Source of the DNA: Ruminococcaceae bacterium UBA2806
GTDB taxonomy: Bacteria; Bacillota; Clostridia; Oscillospirales; Acutalibacteraceae
NCBI GenBank assembly: GCA_002351795.1
Contig: DEHG01000070.1
Span: 22,415 to 28,450 of the forward strand
Length of the DNA: 6,036 bases
Direction of reading: 5' to 3'
Positions within the stretch are counted from its first letter, which is position 1. Every line of letters starts with the position of its first letter. The translations under genes and the position numbers were made by a program. This document shows positions 1 to 5,196 of the stretch, one piece after another. The notes beneath the pieces were generated by a model, which saw nothing but the letters and a program-made list of their open reading frames with translations, made no database searches and was not told the DNA's origin.

Positions 1-117
1 CATTCTAATAACCTGTGTGCCGTCGAATGCCGTATTGACCTCATATCCGATACCCTCAAAGTAAGCTTTGAAGCTTTGTAAAAAATCCCTGTCCGCATCA
101 GCTATCAGCATTTTCAT
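1..117 (-). CDS. Response regulator, N-terminal part of receiver domain (runs off left edge)
   Basis: The minus strand from the ATG at 115-117 reads MKMLIADADRDFLQSF and continues open for 39 codons to the window edge. This is the beta1-alpha1-beta2 part of a CheY-like receiver: a hydrophobic strand (MLIA), acidic residues, an amphipathic helix, then GYEV and an FDG turn. Such domains accept a phosphoryl group from a histidine kinase and switch an output domain, usually DNA binding. The phosphoacceptor Asp and the output domain lie outside the window, so the subfamily is unknown. A GAGGTGG ribosome binding site (125-131) sits 7 nt before the ATG, and a promoter lies at 158-186. Oddly, the usual DD/DE acidic pair is D-A-D here (D7, A8, D9), so one Mg-coordinating position is alanine. 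A second ATG two codons in is possible but worse spaced. Confidence 0.85.
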   Translation of the reverse strand, partial: MKMLIADADRDFLQSFKAYFEGIGYEVNTAFDGTQVIRM

Positions 118-157
118 TTCATCACCACCTCGTCATTATATGTAAAAAAATACATTA

Positions 158-186
158 AATATAGCATATTTTGTATTAAGTATCAA
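158..186 (-). promoter_or_regulatory. Sigma-A type promoter of the response regulator gene
   Basis: On the minus strand the -35 box TTGATA (181-186) is separated by exactly 17 nt from the -10 box TATATT (158-163). A TGC directly before the -10 gives an extended -10 element. Transcription would start near 151, leaving a leader of about 34 nt before the ATG at 117. A TATAAT at 135-140 is a closer match to the -10 consensus, but it has no -35 partner and would start transcription inside the ribosome binding site. Confidence 0.6.
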
Positions 187-370
187 TAAAACATATTTAT
201 TTAATCACCTGTTTTTTTATACATTTATAATAAGATATAAATTGTTTTATCAGATAAACAAAAAGTGTATATTTTATAAATTTTAGATTGAAAAAAATAT
301 AGTTTCGGCTGAACATTTTATTGCATAACGGCATTAACAAATTGTTTACTTTTTCATAAATATTTATACA
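187..370. other. AT-rich intergenic region with two small dyads, no gene seen
   Basis: This stretch lies between the two divergent promoters, of the response regulator (minus) and the candidate small RNA (plus). It is strongly AT-rich and has no plausible open frame with a ribosome binding site. Two short dyads can be seen: TTGTTTTATC facing GATAAACAA (242-261, one extra T in the left arm) and AACAA facing TTGTT (336-346). Both contain a TTGTTTA-like half-site, so they could be binding sites of one regulator, but in DNA this AT-rich they may be chance. Confidence 0.3.
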
Positions 371-399
371 TTGAAATCCGCAGGAATAAATTGTATAAT
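371..399 (+). promoter_or_regulatory. Sigma-A type promoter reading rightward into the small RNA unit
   Basis: TTGAAA at 371-376 and a perfect TATAAT at 394-399 are separated by 17 nt, the best promoter match in the window. The predicted start is about 406. No protein gene on the plus strand follows. The transcript meets an intrinsic terminator at 465-498, which is why a short RNA is proposed. The strand is opposite to every protein gene in the window. Confidence 0.7.
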
Positions 400-405
400 C
401 TAATC

Positions 406-498
406 ATAAAAGATAACACGAGACACGTTCAAGTGGAGTGGGACGGTTTCTCTTTCTTATTAGCGGGGGCATATCATGGGGAGGTATGCTTCCTTTTT
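406..498 (+). ncRNA. Candidate small structured RNA of about 93 nt, unrecognised
   Basis: The predicted transcript runs from the promoter at 371-399 to the T run at 494-498. It can fold into two hairpins. The first pairs 420-424 and 426-430 with 441-450 (10 pairs with two G-U, one bulged A at 425) and has the loop AAGTGGAGTG. The second is the terminator stem 465-473/485-493 with the loop TCATGGGGAGG. A pyrimidine-rich single-stranded linker (451-464) joins them. Both loops expose a GGA within a purine-rich run, as seen in CsrA-binding RNAs and in Shine-Dalgarno mimics; that is only a resemblance. I do not recognise it as any riboswitch or named RNA family. No open frame with a ribosome binding site lies inside. 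It is divergent from the response regulator and convergent with the membrane protein gene at 564-1505, so it is not a leader of a known gene. Confidence 0.5.
465..498 (+). terminator. Intrinsic terminator of the small RNA unit
   Basis: GGGGGCATA (465-473) pairs with TATGCTTCC (485-493) over 9 positions, including two G-T wobbles, around an 11-nt loop, followed directly by TTTTT (494-498) and GTT. A smaller alternative hairpin, GGAGG/CTTCC (480-493), uses the same 3' arm. The two are mutually exclusive, but both end at the T run. Confidence 0.65.
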
Positions 499-511
499 GT
501 TATATATAACC

Positions 512-555
512 GGGGCTGTGAAGTAACGATCTGCTTATCGTTCCTTCACAGCCCC
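512..555 (-). terminator. Long hairpin between convergent units, likely terminator of the 564-1505 gene
   Basis: GGGGCTGTGAAG (512-523) pairs perfectly with CTTCACAGCCCC (544-555). After one mismatch (524/543) the stem goes on with AACGAT/ATCGTT (525-530/537-542) around the loop CTGCTT. It begins 8 nt past the stop codon of the minus-strand gene at 564. Neither side has a strong T tract: the minus side continues GGTTATATATAAC and the plus side TGAATGTTTTA. It is therefore a probable but non-canonical terminator, perhaps serving both directions. The GGGGCTG stem base recurs in the hairpin at 1741-1779. Confidence 0.6.
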
Positions 556-563
556 TGAATGTT

Positions 564-1505
564 TTATAGAAGATTCTTTGAAATTTTAGACGGTCGTGTA
601 AACTTTCTTTTCAGGAAGTATATAATACCGATCACGACCATTACACCGATACCTATAAGTACCTCCATTACAAATGCATTTAAAATGCTGTAATCCGAAA
701 AAGTGGAATTAGTTGATTCAATAGCCTCAGTAACGGCTATTCCTCCCCCGTTTCTTTCAATGCTTATCGCCATATTTGCGACCATTGCAGTATATTCCGC
801 CGCAAGGAGGGTTATACCCGCAATTATTTCACAGATCACGGCACTGAGTTTTGTTGCTCTTTTTCCTGCAACGACATATCCGCCAAAAATGCATGATACT
901 ATAATTCCTGCCCATATGCCAAAGCCTGTCCAGAACTGATAGAGAAGAACATAAACAGATGCGCCGAGAATTGCTCCGAAAACAGCGCCTCCTATACCTG
1001 CGGGCATATTCTGTTTCTTTTTTTCAAACATATCCCTGCGGCGTTCATATTGTTTTCTCTTTCTTTCTATGCATTTGTCACAGACCGGCATAAGCTCACT
1101 GCCTATGATATACATACCCGTTTTCTTGTTTTTTGAGCAAATGCGGCATAAAGGTGTTATTATCCCGCTTTTACACAGCTCCGTGACAAATCTGGTTATT
1201 TCCTTCAGATGCTCCCTGTCGATATCGGAATCGACAGTCATTTTTATATTCATGCGTATCTGTCTGTCTTTATAGCCTGCTTTGGAAACAAATGCTTTAT
1301 TCTGTCCGGCAAATGCTTTTATTTTTTCAAACAGTGCAGTAAGATTATCAGCATCAGCGCCTAAAGACAGCGTATATCTGTTTTCAACCGAATAAAAGCC
1401 TATCATTGCATGAAAGCCTTCAAATGTATTGAATCCCATTTTTGTTTTAGAATTATATCTGTATCCGACTGTAATCAGAAACTCCTGAAATTCTCCTTCT
1501 GTCAC
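564..1505 (-). CDS. Unrecognised membrane protein with zinc-ribbon-like cysteines and four membrane helices
   Basis: The protein has 313 residues when started at the GTG at 1503-1505. An N-terminal soluble part of about 115 residues of mixed alpha/beta character precedes CRIC (C120, C123) and CDKC (C142, C145), a four-cysteine pattern that would bind one zinc ion. A strongly basic stretch (ERKRKQYERRR) follows. Four hydrophobic segments then occur at about 170-189, 194-212, 219-243 and 275-298, and the C-terminus is basic. The GTG start is chosen because GGAGG (1513-1517) lies 7 nt before it. The open frame continues to another GTG at 1545-1547, but the promoter at 1550-1578 would start transcription near 1543, after that codon. 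I cannot name the family. The layout (soluble domain, zinc ribbon, membrane domain) suggests a membrane-anchored sensor or scaffold, which is inference. It appears to be transcribed alone, with the hairpin at 512-555 as its end. Confidence 0.8.
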   Translation of the reverse strand: MTEGEFQEFLITVGYRYNSKTKMGFNTFEGFHAMIGFYSVENRYTLSLGADADNLTALFEKIKAFAGQNKAFVSKAGYKDRQIRMNIKMTVDSDIDREHLKEITRFVTELCKSGIITPLCRICSKNKKTGMYIIGSELMPVCDKCIERKRKQYERRRDMFEKKKQNMPAGIGGAVFGAILGASVYVLLYQFWTGFGIWAGIIVSCIFGGYVVAGKRATKLSAVICEIIAGITLLAAEYTAMVANMAISIERNGGGIAVTEAIESTNSTFSDYSILNAFVMEVLIGIGVMVVIGIIYFLKRKFTRPSKISKNLL

Positions 1506-1512
1506 GTTTTCA

Positions 1513-1517
1513 CCTCC
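1513..1517 (-). promoter_or_regulatory. Ribosome binding site that fixes an internal GTG start
   Basis: GGAGG on the minus strand, 7 nt upstream of the GTG at 1503-1505. It lies inside the longest open frame, so that frame overstates the protein by 14 residues. Neither the upstream GTG (1545-1547) nor the ATG at 1533-1535 has a comparable site. Confidence 0.7.
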
Positions 1518-1549
1518 CGCAACATTTTCCGACATTTTATCCGACACCT

Positions 1550-1578
1550 ATTATACACCATTAAATACAAAAATACAA
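1550..1578 (-). promoter_or_regulatory. Sigma-A type promoter of the zinc-ribbon membrane protein gene
   Basis: The minus strand carries TTGTAT (1573-1578), 17 nt, then a perfect TATAAT (1550-1555). The expected start near 1543 gives a leader of about 38 nt to the GTG at 1505, with the GGAGG site inside it. Confidence 0.65.
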
Positions 1579-1740
1579 CCCCATACCACAGCGATAAAAA
1601 TGGAATAAAAACGGAGAAAAGTGATACGATGATATAACTGGATCCGTATGAAGATGAGATGGATTTAACATACTTATATTCAACTTATGTAATAGTAAGG
1701 GATAATCAGACAGCGCCGAAACAGCTTTTAATAATATCGA

Positions 1741-1779
1741 GGCTGTCGCACAGCAATTTTTCATCCTTGTGCGGCAGCC
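1741..1779 (-). terminator. Hairpin downstream of the DUF5104-like gene, probable terminator
   Basis: GGCTGTCGCACA (1741-1752) pairs with TGTGCGGCAGCC (1768-1779) over 12 positions with one G-T wobble; the loop is 15 nt. On the minus strand it begins 16 nt after the stop codon at 1796-1798. The 3' flank is TCGATATTATT, not a solid T run, so termination may be partial or factor-assisted. Its minus-strand start GGGGCTG resembles the hairpin at 512-555. The DNA from 1579 to 1740, between this hairpin and the next promoter, shows nothing I can support. Confidence 0.6.
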
Positions 1780-1795
1780 CCTTCTGATCAAGTAT

Positions 1796-2854
1796 TCAGT
1801 TTGTTTTCTTGTGAGGCTTCAGCGGCTCATCATAGAATTCCTTTTCGGCAGTGCAAAGATATGCGTGATATATTTCACCTTTGGGTGACCCTGCTGTAAT
1901 ATGGGCATATTGTGCTTCACTTTCCTCTGAGCTTAGCTCATAATAGAAATCATAGCCCGTTGAATTATAGCTTTTGAAAGATACATTCGGTTCACCTATG
2001 CTGCGTATAAGATCGTCCATAGAATCTGTTTTTGAAAGCAGCTGCCGCATTTCATCCTCGGACAGCTTTTTTCCGGAAGTCGGATGCCATATATACGGTA
2101 TACCGTCTATAAGCCTTGCATTTATTTCTTCACTGCTTTTTATATCACATTCTATTGTGGGTCTTTTACTTTCGGGATCTCTGTTTACTTCCTCAATATA
2201 TAATGCCCGTGCTTCAAGATTCCTTACTGAAAAATATGTAACCCCGACCTTATCCGGTTCATCTGTATTCTCAAAGCAAAAATCAAGACTTATATAATAT
2301 TTCTCTCCGTTAAGCTCACATTCATATTTTGCTCCGGCTGTCCGGACATTATGCCCGTAATCGTATGAGCCGCTGCTCCCTGTTGAGGATCCGTCAAGCT
2401 CACATCCTGAAAGCGCAGCCGGAAATTCTTCCAAAAAGCTGTCAAGCTCTTTGGAAAAATCCGGACTATTCTGTAATTCAGCAGCAAAGCATTTTCCCAG
2501 AGCGTCACGATCGCCTTCTCCGGCGGCCTTCATCAAAGCTTTTATTGCTTCATCAGCAGCCGTATTTTCACTTATTGTCCATGTATTCCGCCAATGTTCC
2601 GGGATGCTGTCATCAGACCTTAATGTTGATAAAAGACCTGTGGCGGCAGCTATTCCGACAGTTAATACAGGTATGCAGACCAGTATGCTGCCTGCAACTA
2701 TAAATATCTTAGGGAATCGCTTGCCCTGATGCTCAGGCTTTTTCCGACAGATAAGACCTGCTGTCAGAAGTATGACGCCTGCAATTAATCCTATTATTCC
2801 GATTATTATAACAGGTACGATTATTACAGCGAAAATCAAATAAAACAGAGCCAT
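1796..2854 (-). CDS. Membrane-anchored protein with DUF5104-like domain and C-terminal IGEP-motif region
   Basis: The protein has 352 residues from the ATG at 2852-2854. Two hydrophobic segments (about 3-36 and 49-73), separated by a short basic loop, place most of the protein on one side of the membrane, probably outside. Residues about 97-220 start with an ADEAIKALMKAAGEGD helix and hold a serine- and glycine-rich turn and KYYISLDFCFENT; the pattern resembles DUF5104, a domain of unknown function in Firmicutes surface proteins. This assignment is from memory of the pattern and is moderate. Residues about 250-345 contain an MDDLIRSIGEP helix-turn, as in SmpA/BLIP-like folds, which usually bind proteins. 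The start is fixed by GGAGG at 2860-2864; the longer open frame begins at a TTG overlapping that site. No firm promoter was found in the 138-nt gap after the kinase stop, and no terminator lies there, so read-through from the kinase is possible. Confidence 0.8.
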   Translation of the reverse strand: MALFYLIFAVIIVPVIIIGIIGLIAGVILLTAGLICRKKPEHQGKRFPKIFIVAGSILVCIPVLTVGIAAATGLLSTLRSDDSIPEHWRNTWTISENTAADEAIKALMKAAGEGDRDALGKCFAAELQNSPDFSKELDSFLEEFPAALSGCELDGSSTGSSGSYDYGHNVRTAGAKYECELNGEKYYISLDFCFENTDEPDKVGVTYFSVRNLEARALYIEEVNRDPESKRPTIECDIKSSEEINARLIDGIPYIWHPTSGKKLSEDEMRQLLSKTDSMDDLIRSIGEPNVSFKSYNSTGYDFYYELSSEESEAQYAHITAGSPKGEIYHAYLCTAEKEFYDEPLKPHKKTN

Positions 2855-2859
2855 TTTTT

Positions 2860-2864
2860 CCTCC
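2860..2864 (-). promoter_or_regulatory. Ribosome binding site that fixes the start of the DUF5104-like gene
   Basis: GGAGG lies 5 nt before the ATG at 2852-2854. The alternative TTG start (2864-2866) overlaps this site, which argues against it. Confidence 0.7.
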
Positions 2865-2992
2865 AAACATTCAAGGCAGCCCTAATAAACCTTTCCAGGC
2901 AATCAACAATGCAATAGTAAAGTGAGTATTTGTAGGTCCAGCCCCGCACTTTGAGCTTTGAAATAAGTTTTAAGATATGACTTGAATATACA

Positions 2993-4633
2993 CTATTTAT
3001 CTTTTATCAGTTCTGAAATAGTTTTTATCATTGAGGGAACGTCATAAGGCTTTGCAAGATGACCGTTCATACCTGCTTTAAGTGCAAGCTTGCGGTCTTC
3101 TTCAAAAGCATTTGCTGTAACGGCAATAATCGGAATATCCGCCTTATTTTTATCATCCAGCGTCCTGATCCTCTTTGTTGCTTCATATCCGTCCATATTC
3201 GGCATCTGAATATCCATAAGGATAACGTCATATGTTCCGGCAGGGGCGTCCGTCATCTTCTGTACTGCTATCTGACCGTCTTCGGCTTTTTCTACCTCGA
3301 ACCCGAAATTAGTCAGTATTGCTTCTGCGATCATCCTGTTCATTTCATTATCTTCTGCCAGAAGTATCTTTCTGCCTGTGAAATCTGCCTTTTCGGGGGC
3401 TGTCTCTGTCTTTTTCTCATCCTTACGGAATGGTTCCGCAAGGGTCATTCGCAGATCGGACATAAACAGAGGCTTATTGCAGAATGCTGTAACTCCCGCT
3501 TCTTTTGCCTCGTCCTCAATATCCGCCCAATCGTATGCAGTCATGATTATTATAGGCACCTCGTCACCGATCACCTTGCGGATACGTCTGACTGTTTCGA
3601 TACCGTTCATATCCGGCATCATCCAATCTATTATATAGACACTGAAGGATTCCCCGTGTTCCTGTGCGTCCTTTGCCCTTATAATAGCTTCTTTTCCATA
3701 ATTTGTCCAGTCAGGACGCATACCGATCTCACGCAGCATAGAGCAGACCGAAAGACAGGTATCTGTATCATCATCCGCAACAAGAGCACGGCAGTTTCTT
3801 AGTTCTGGAAGCGGCTCTGCCTGTACGGGCGCACCATTGACCTTGAAGGTAAGATCAACGATAAATTCAGTACCCTTTCCTTCCTCGGAATTAATGCTGA
3901 TGGCGCCGCCCATCATATCCACAATAGTTTTTGTGATCGCCATTCCGAGACCGGTTCCCTGTATGCCGCTGACTGTGCTTGTCTTTTCACGGGTGAACGC
4001 TTCAAAGATTGTTTCCTGAAATTCCTTGCTCATACCGATACCGGTATCCTTAATGTGAAATTCAAATCTTGCAAGATTATCAACAGGCGATGTTTTTTCA
4101 ATAACACGGAAGCTGATCTTTCCCTTTGCGGGGGTGAATTTGATCGCATTGGACAGGATATTCAGCAGCACCTGATTCAGACGCAGCTTGTCTGTGATGA
4201 TATCCTCGTGGACAACATCCTGTGTATCAATGCTAAGTTCAAGCTGTTTTGAAGAGACATTAGCCTGGATAATGATCCTGAGATCGTGAATAAGGTCGGG
4301 CAGATGTACCTCGGCTTCTTCTATAGAAACCTTTCCGCTTTCGATACGGCTCATATCCAGGACATCATTGATAAGCGAAAGAAGGTGCTGGCTGGATATG
4401 GATATTTTTTTAAGATAATTCTGAACCTGTTCCTTATTGTCGATATGTGACGCCGCAAGCGCAGTGAACCCAACGATAGCATTCATCGGCGTCCGGATAT
4501 CGTGTGACATATTGTTCAGGAATACAGTTTTTGCCTTGTTGCCTGCCTGAGCCTCTTCAAGAGCAGCATTAAGCGCTGTCTGAAGTTTTTTCCTTTCCTC
4601 AAGCTGGAGTCTCATGCGTTCCGCCCTACGCAT
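2993..4633 (-). CDS. Hybrid histidine kinase (HisKA-HATPase_c-REC-REC), lacking its sensor domain
   Basis: Counting 546 residues from the ATG at 4631-4633: a coiled-coil linker (1-35); HisKA with the phosphoacceptor H44 in NNMSHDIRTPMN; HATPase_c with N162 in the N box, D196-T-G-I-G (G1), the FEAFTREKTS lid region and GTGLG (226-230, G2). Receiver 1 (about 282-398) has D287-D289, phosphoacceptor D336, T365 and K387. Receiver 2 (about 421-544) has E427, D428, D474, T506 and K528. Every catalytic residue of kinase and receivers is present. There is no Hpt domain, so a relay would need a separate one. Enzymes of this kind autophosphorylate on His and pass the phosphoryl group to Asp. The full-length relatives normally carry an extracytoplasmic sensor and a membrane helix. 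Here the frame upstream of the ATG encodes that helix but has no start codon (see 4634-4726). The ATG at 4631-4633 has no ribosome binding site; the next one, at 4613-4615, has a weak AGGG 8 nt upstream. It is most likely a 5'-truncated gene that may still make a soluble kinase. Confidence 0.88.
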   Translation of the reverse strand: MRRAERMRLQLEERKKLQTALNAALEEAQAGNKAKTVFLNNMSHDIRTPMNAIVGFTALAASHIDNKEQVQNYLKKISISSQHLLSLINDVLDMSRIESGKVSIEEAEVHLPDLIHDLRIIIQANVSSKQLELSIDTQDVVHEDIITDKLRLNQVLLNILSNAIKFTPAKGKISFRVIEKTSPVDNLARFEFHIKDTGIGMSKEFQETIFEAFTREKTSTVSGIQGTGLGMAITKTIVDMMGGAISINSEEGKGTEFIVDLTFKVNGAPVQAEPLPELRNCRALVADDDTDTCLSVCSMLREIGMRPDWTNYGKEAIIRAKDAQEHGESFSVYIIDWMMPDMNGIETVRRIRKVIGDEVPIIIMTAYDWADIEDEAKEAGVTAFCNKPLFMSDLRMTLAEPFRKDEKKTETAPEKADFTGRKILLAEDNEMNRMIAEAILTNFGFEVEKAEDGQIAVQKMTDAPAGTYDVILMDIQMPNMDGYEATKRIRTLDDKNKADIPIIAVTANAFEEDRKLALKAGMNGHLAKPYDVPSMIKTISELIKDK

Positions 4634-4726
4634 AGCTAACAGAATGATAATAAGCGCAATAATGACTATTGAAACAATTACAATGAAAAGGTTTTTTCTT
4701 ATATAAATTTTAACATAATTTTTTGT
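4634..4726 (-). pseudogene. Relict membrane helix in frame with the hybrid kinase, without a start codon
   Basis: The kinase frame continues upstream of its first ATG for 31 codons up to a TAA at 4727-4729. The translation has a basic stretch (KIYIRKN), a hydrophobic helix of about 21 residues (IVIVSIVIIALII and on), then RRAER at the cytoplasmic face. This is the expected last membrane helix of a sensor kinase, so the sequence is coding by descent. It contains no ATG, GTG or TTG. An ATG at 4714-4716 lies in the next frame; one added A in the AAAA at 4708-4711 would join it to the kinase (MLKIYIRKN and on), but it has no ribosome binding site. The upstream flank to 4920 is non-coding, so the sensor domain is absent rather than merely frameshifted. 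Confidence 0.7.
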
Positions 4727-4735
4727 TTATTTCAA
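4707..4735 (-). promoter_or_regulatory. Promoter-like sequence upstream of the truncated kinase
   Basis: On the minus strand TTGAAA (4730-4735), 17 nt, then TAAAAT (4707-4712), preceded by TGT as an extended -10. The expected start is near 4700, inside the relict membrane-helix codons. If used, it would give an mRNA whose first in-frame ATG is the one at 4631-4633. The region is very AT-rich, so a chance match is possible. Confidence 0.4.
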
Positions 4736-4763
4736 TTGTTTTTTTATTGCATACAATAAATAT

Positions 4764-4796
4764 ACCGCTGTAAGTTTCAGACAACATTACAGCGGT
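4764..4796 (-). terminator. Hairpin between the gene remnants and the kinase, possible terminator
   Basis: ACCGCTGTAA (4764-4773) pairs perfectly with TTACAGCGGT (4787-4796) around a 13-nt loop. It is followed by TATATTTATTG on the minus strand and TATTATTAAA on the plus strand. It lies about 125 nt past the stop codon of the kinase-like fragment at 4921, so it may end that transcript. Weak T tracts keep the confidence moderate. Confidence 0.5.
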
Positions 4797-4826
4797 TATT
4801 ATTAAATCAATTCAGTTTTAGTCAAC

Positions 4827-4908
4827 GACATTCTGATGAGGCAGCGGCGAAGGATCTTTCCACTTATTCTGAATTCTTTACAGATCCTTTGTTTTCGCTC
4901 AGGATGAC
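4827..4908. repeat. Imperfect inverted-repeat element of an interspersed intergenic type
   Basis: The left arm (4827-4857) begins GACATTCTGATGAGG and ends GCGAAGGATCT. The right arm (4882-4908) starts AGATCCTTTG and ends CGCTCAGGATGAC. The reverse complement of the right arm, beginning GTCATCCTGAGCGAAA, aligns with the left arm with a few mismatches and a short gap; 24 nt separate the arms. Sequences with GATCCTTCG and CTCAGGATGACA arms are familiar as dispersed intergenic repeats in several bacterial genomes. No transposase is present, so it would be a non-autonomous or REP-like unit. It lies between the decayed gene cluster and the truncated kinase. Confidence 0.55.
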
Positions 4909-4920
4909 AAAGCAGCCTTA

Positions 4921-5196
4921 TTAATGTCCTTTTAAATACTCTTCAAATTCAGGCGTTTTCGACCAATATTTTATGCCCCAGTTTTCAAAATTCCACTGAT
5001 CCATATATTTATTACATTCGAAGTCAATATAATATAGTAAGCCGTTTTGTACTGCAAAGTTGGTGGGAAAATAGTCTATGTTCAGTCCCGCATTTTTTGC
5101 AAGCTGAGCCATTTCACGCACCTGCTGCAGAAAAACCTCCACTGAAACATCATTTTTGACCATATCAAAGATCGTATCGCCGTCGATAAATTCCTT
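4921..5196 (-). pseudogene. C-terminal fragment of an APH-like kinase-fold protein
   Basis: The frame is open from a TAA at 5197-5199 to its stop at 4921-4923. It begins KEFIDGDTIFDMVKND, which looks like the middle of a protein rather than a start. The first ATG (5161-5163) gives 80 residues with no ribosome binding site. Counted from that ATG, NIDYFPTN provides D30 and N35 in the D-x4-N spacing of a kinase catalytic loop, and YYIDFE provides D47 in the position of the metal-binding DFG/DFE motif. The pattern matches the C-terminal lobe of aminoglycoside-phosphotransferase-like kinases. The ATP-binding N-terminal lobe is missing, so it cannot be an active kinase. Its 5' end is fused out of frame to the methyltransferase remnant at 5165-5872. 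The substrate of the parent protein cannot be told. Confidence 0.7.

Noticed and set aside
63..78. Tandem AAGCTTTG twice within the response-regulator gene
   Set aside because: It lies in the receiver helix coding sequence and encodes an ordinary SFKAYF segment; two copies of an 8-mer are not evidence of a functional repeat.
433..558. Plus-strand frame from a GTG through the terminators (about 41 residues)
   Set aside because: It spans both hairpins and has no ribosome binding site before the GTG, so it is better explained by non-coding RNA structure.
1561..1791. Minus-strand open frame of 76 codons between the two membrane-protein genes
   Set aside because: It runs through the terminator hairpin at 1741-1779 and the promoter at 1550-1578, has no ribosome binding site, and its translation looks like no protein.
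2290..2729. Several open frames on both strands inside the DUF5104-like gene
   Set aside because: They overlap a well-supported gene in other frames and have no start signals of their own.
2867..2992. Possible promoter or terminator between the kinase stop and the DUF5104-like gene
   Set aside because: Only weak matches with off-consensus boxes or 16/19-nt spacing were seen (for example TTGTTG with TATTAG), and no hairpin with a T run.
3059..3802. Long plus-strand open frame opposite the hybrid kinase
   Set aside because: It is a shadow of the conserved receiver-coding sequence. Its Cys- and His-rich translation and lack of a ribosome binding site show it is not a gene.
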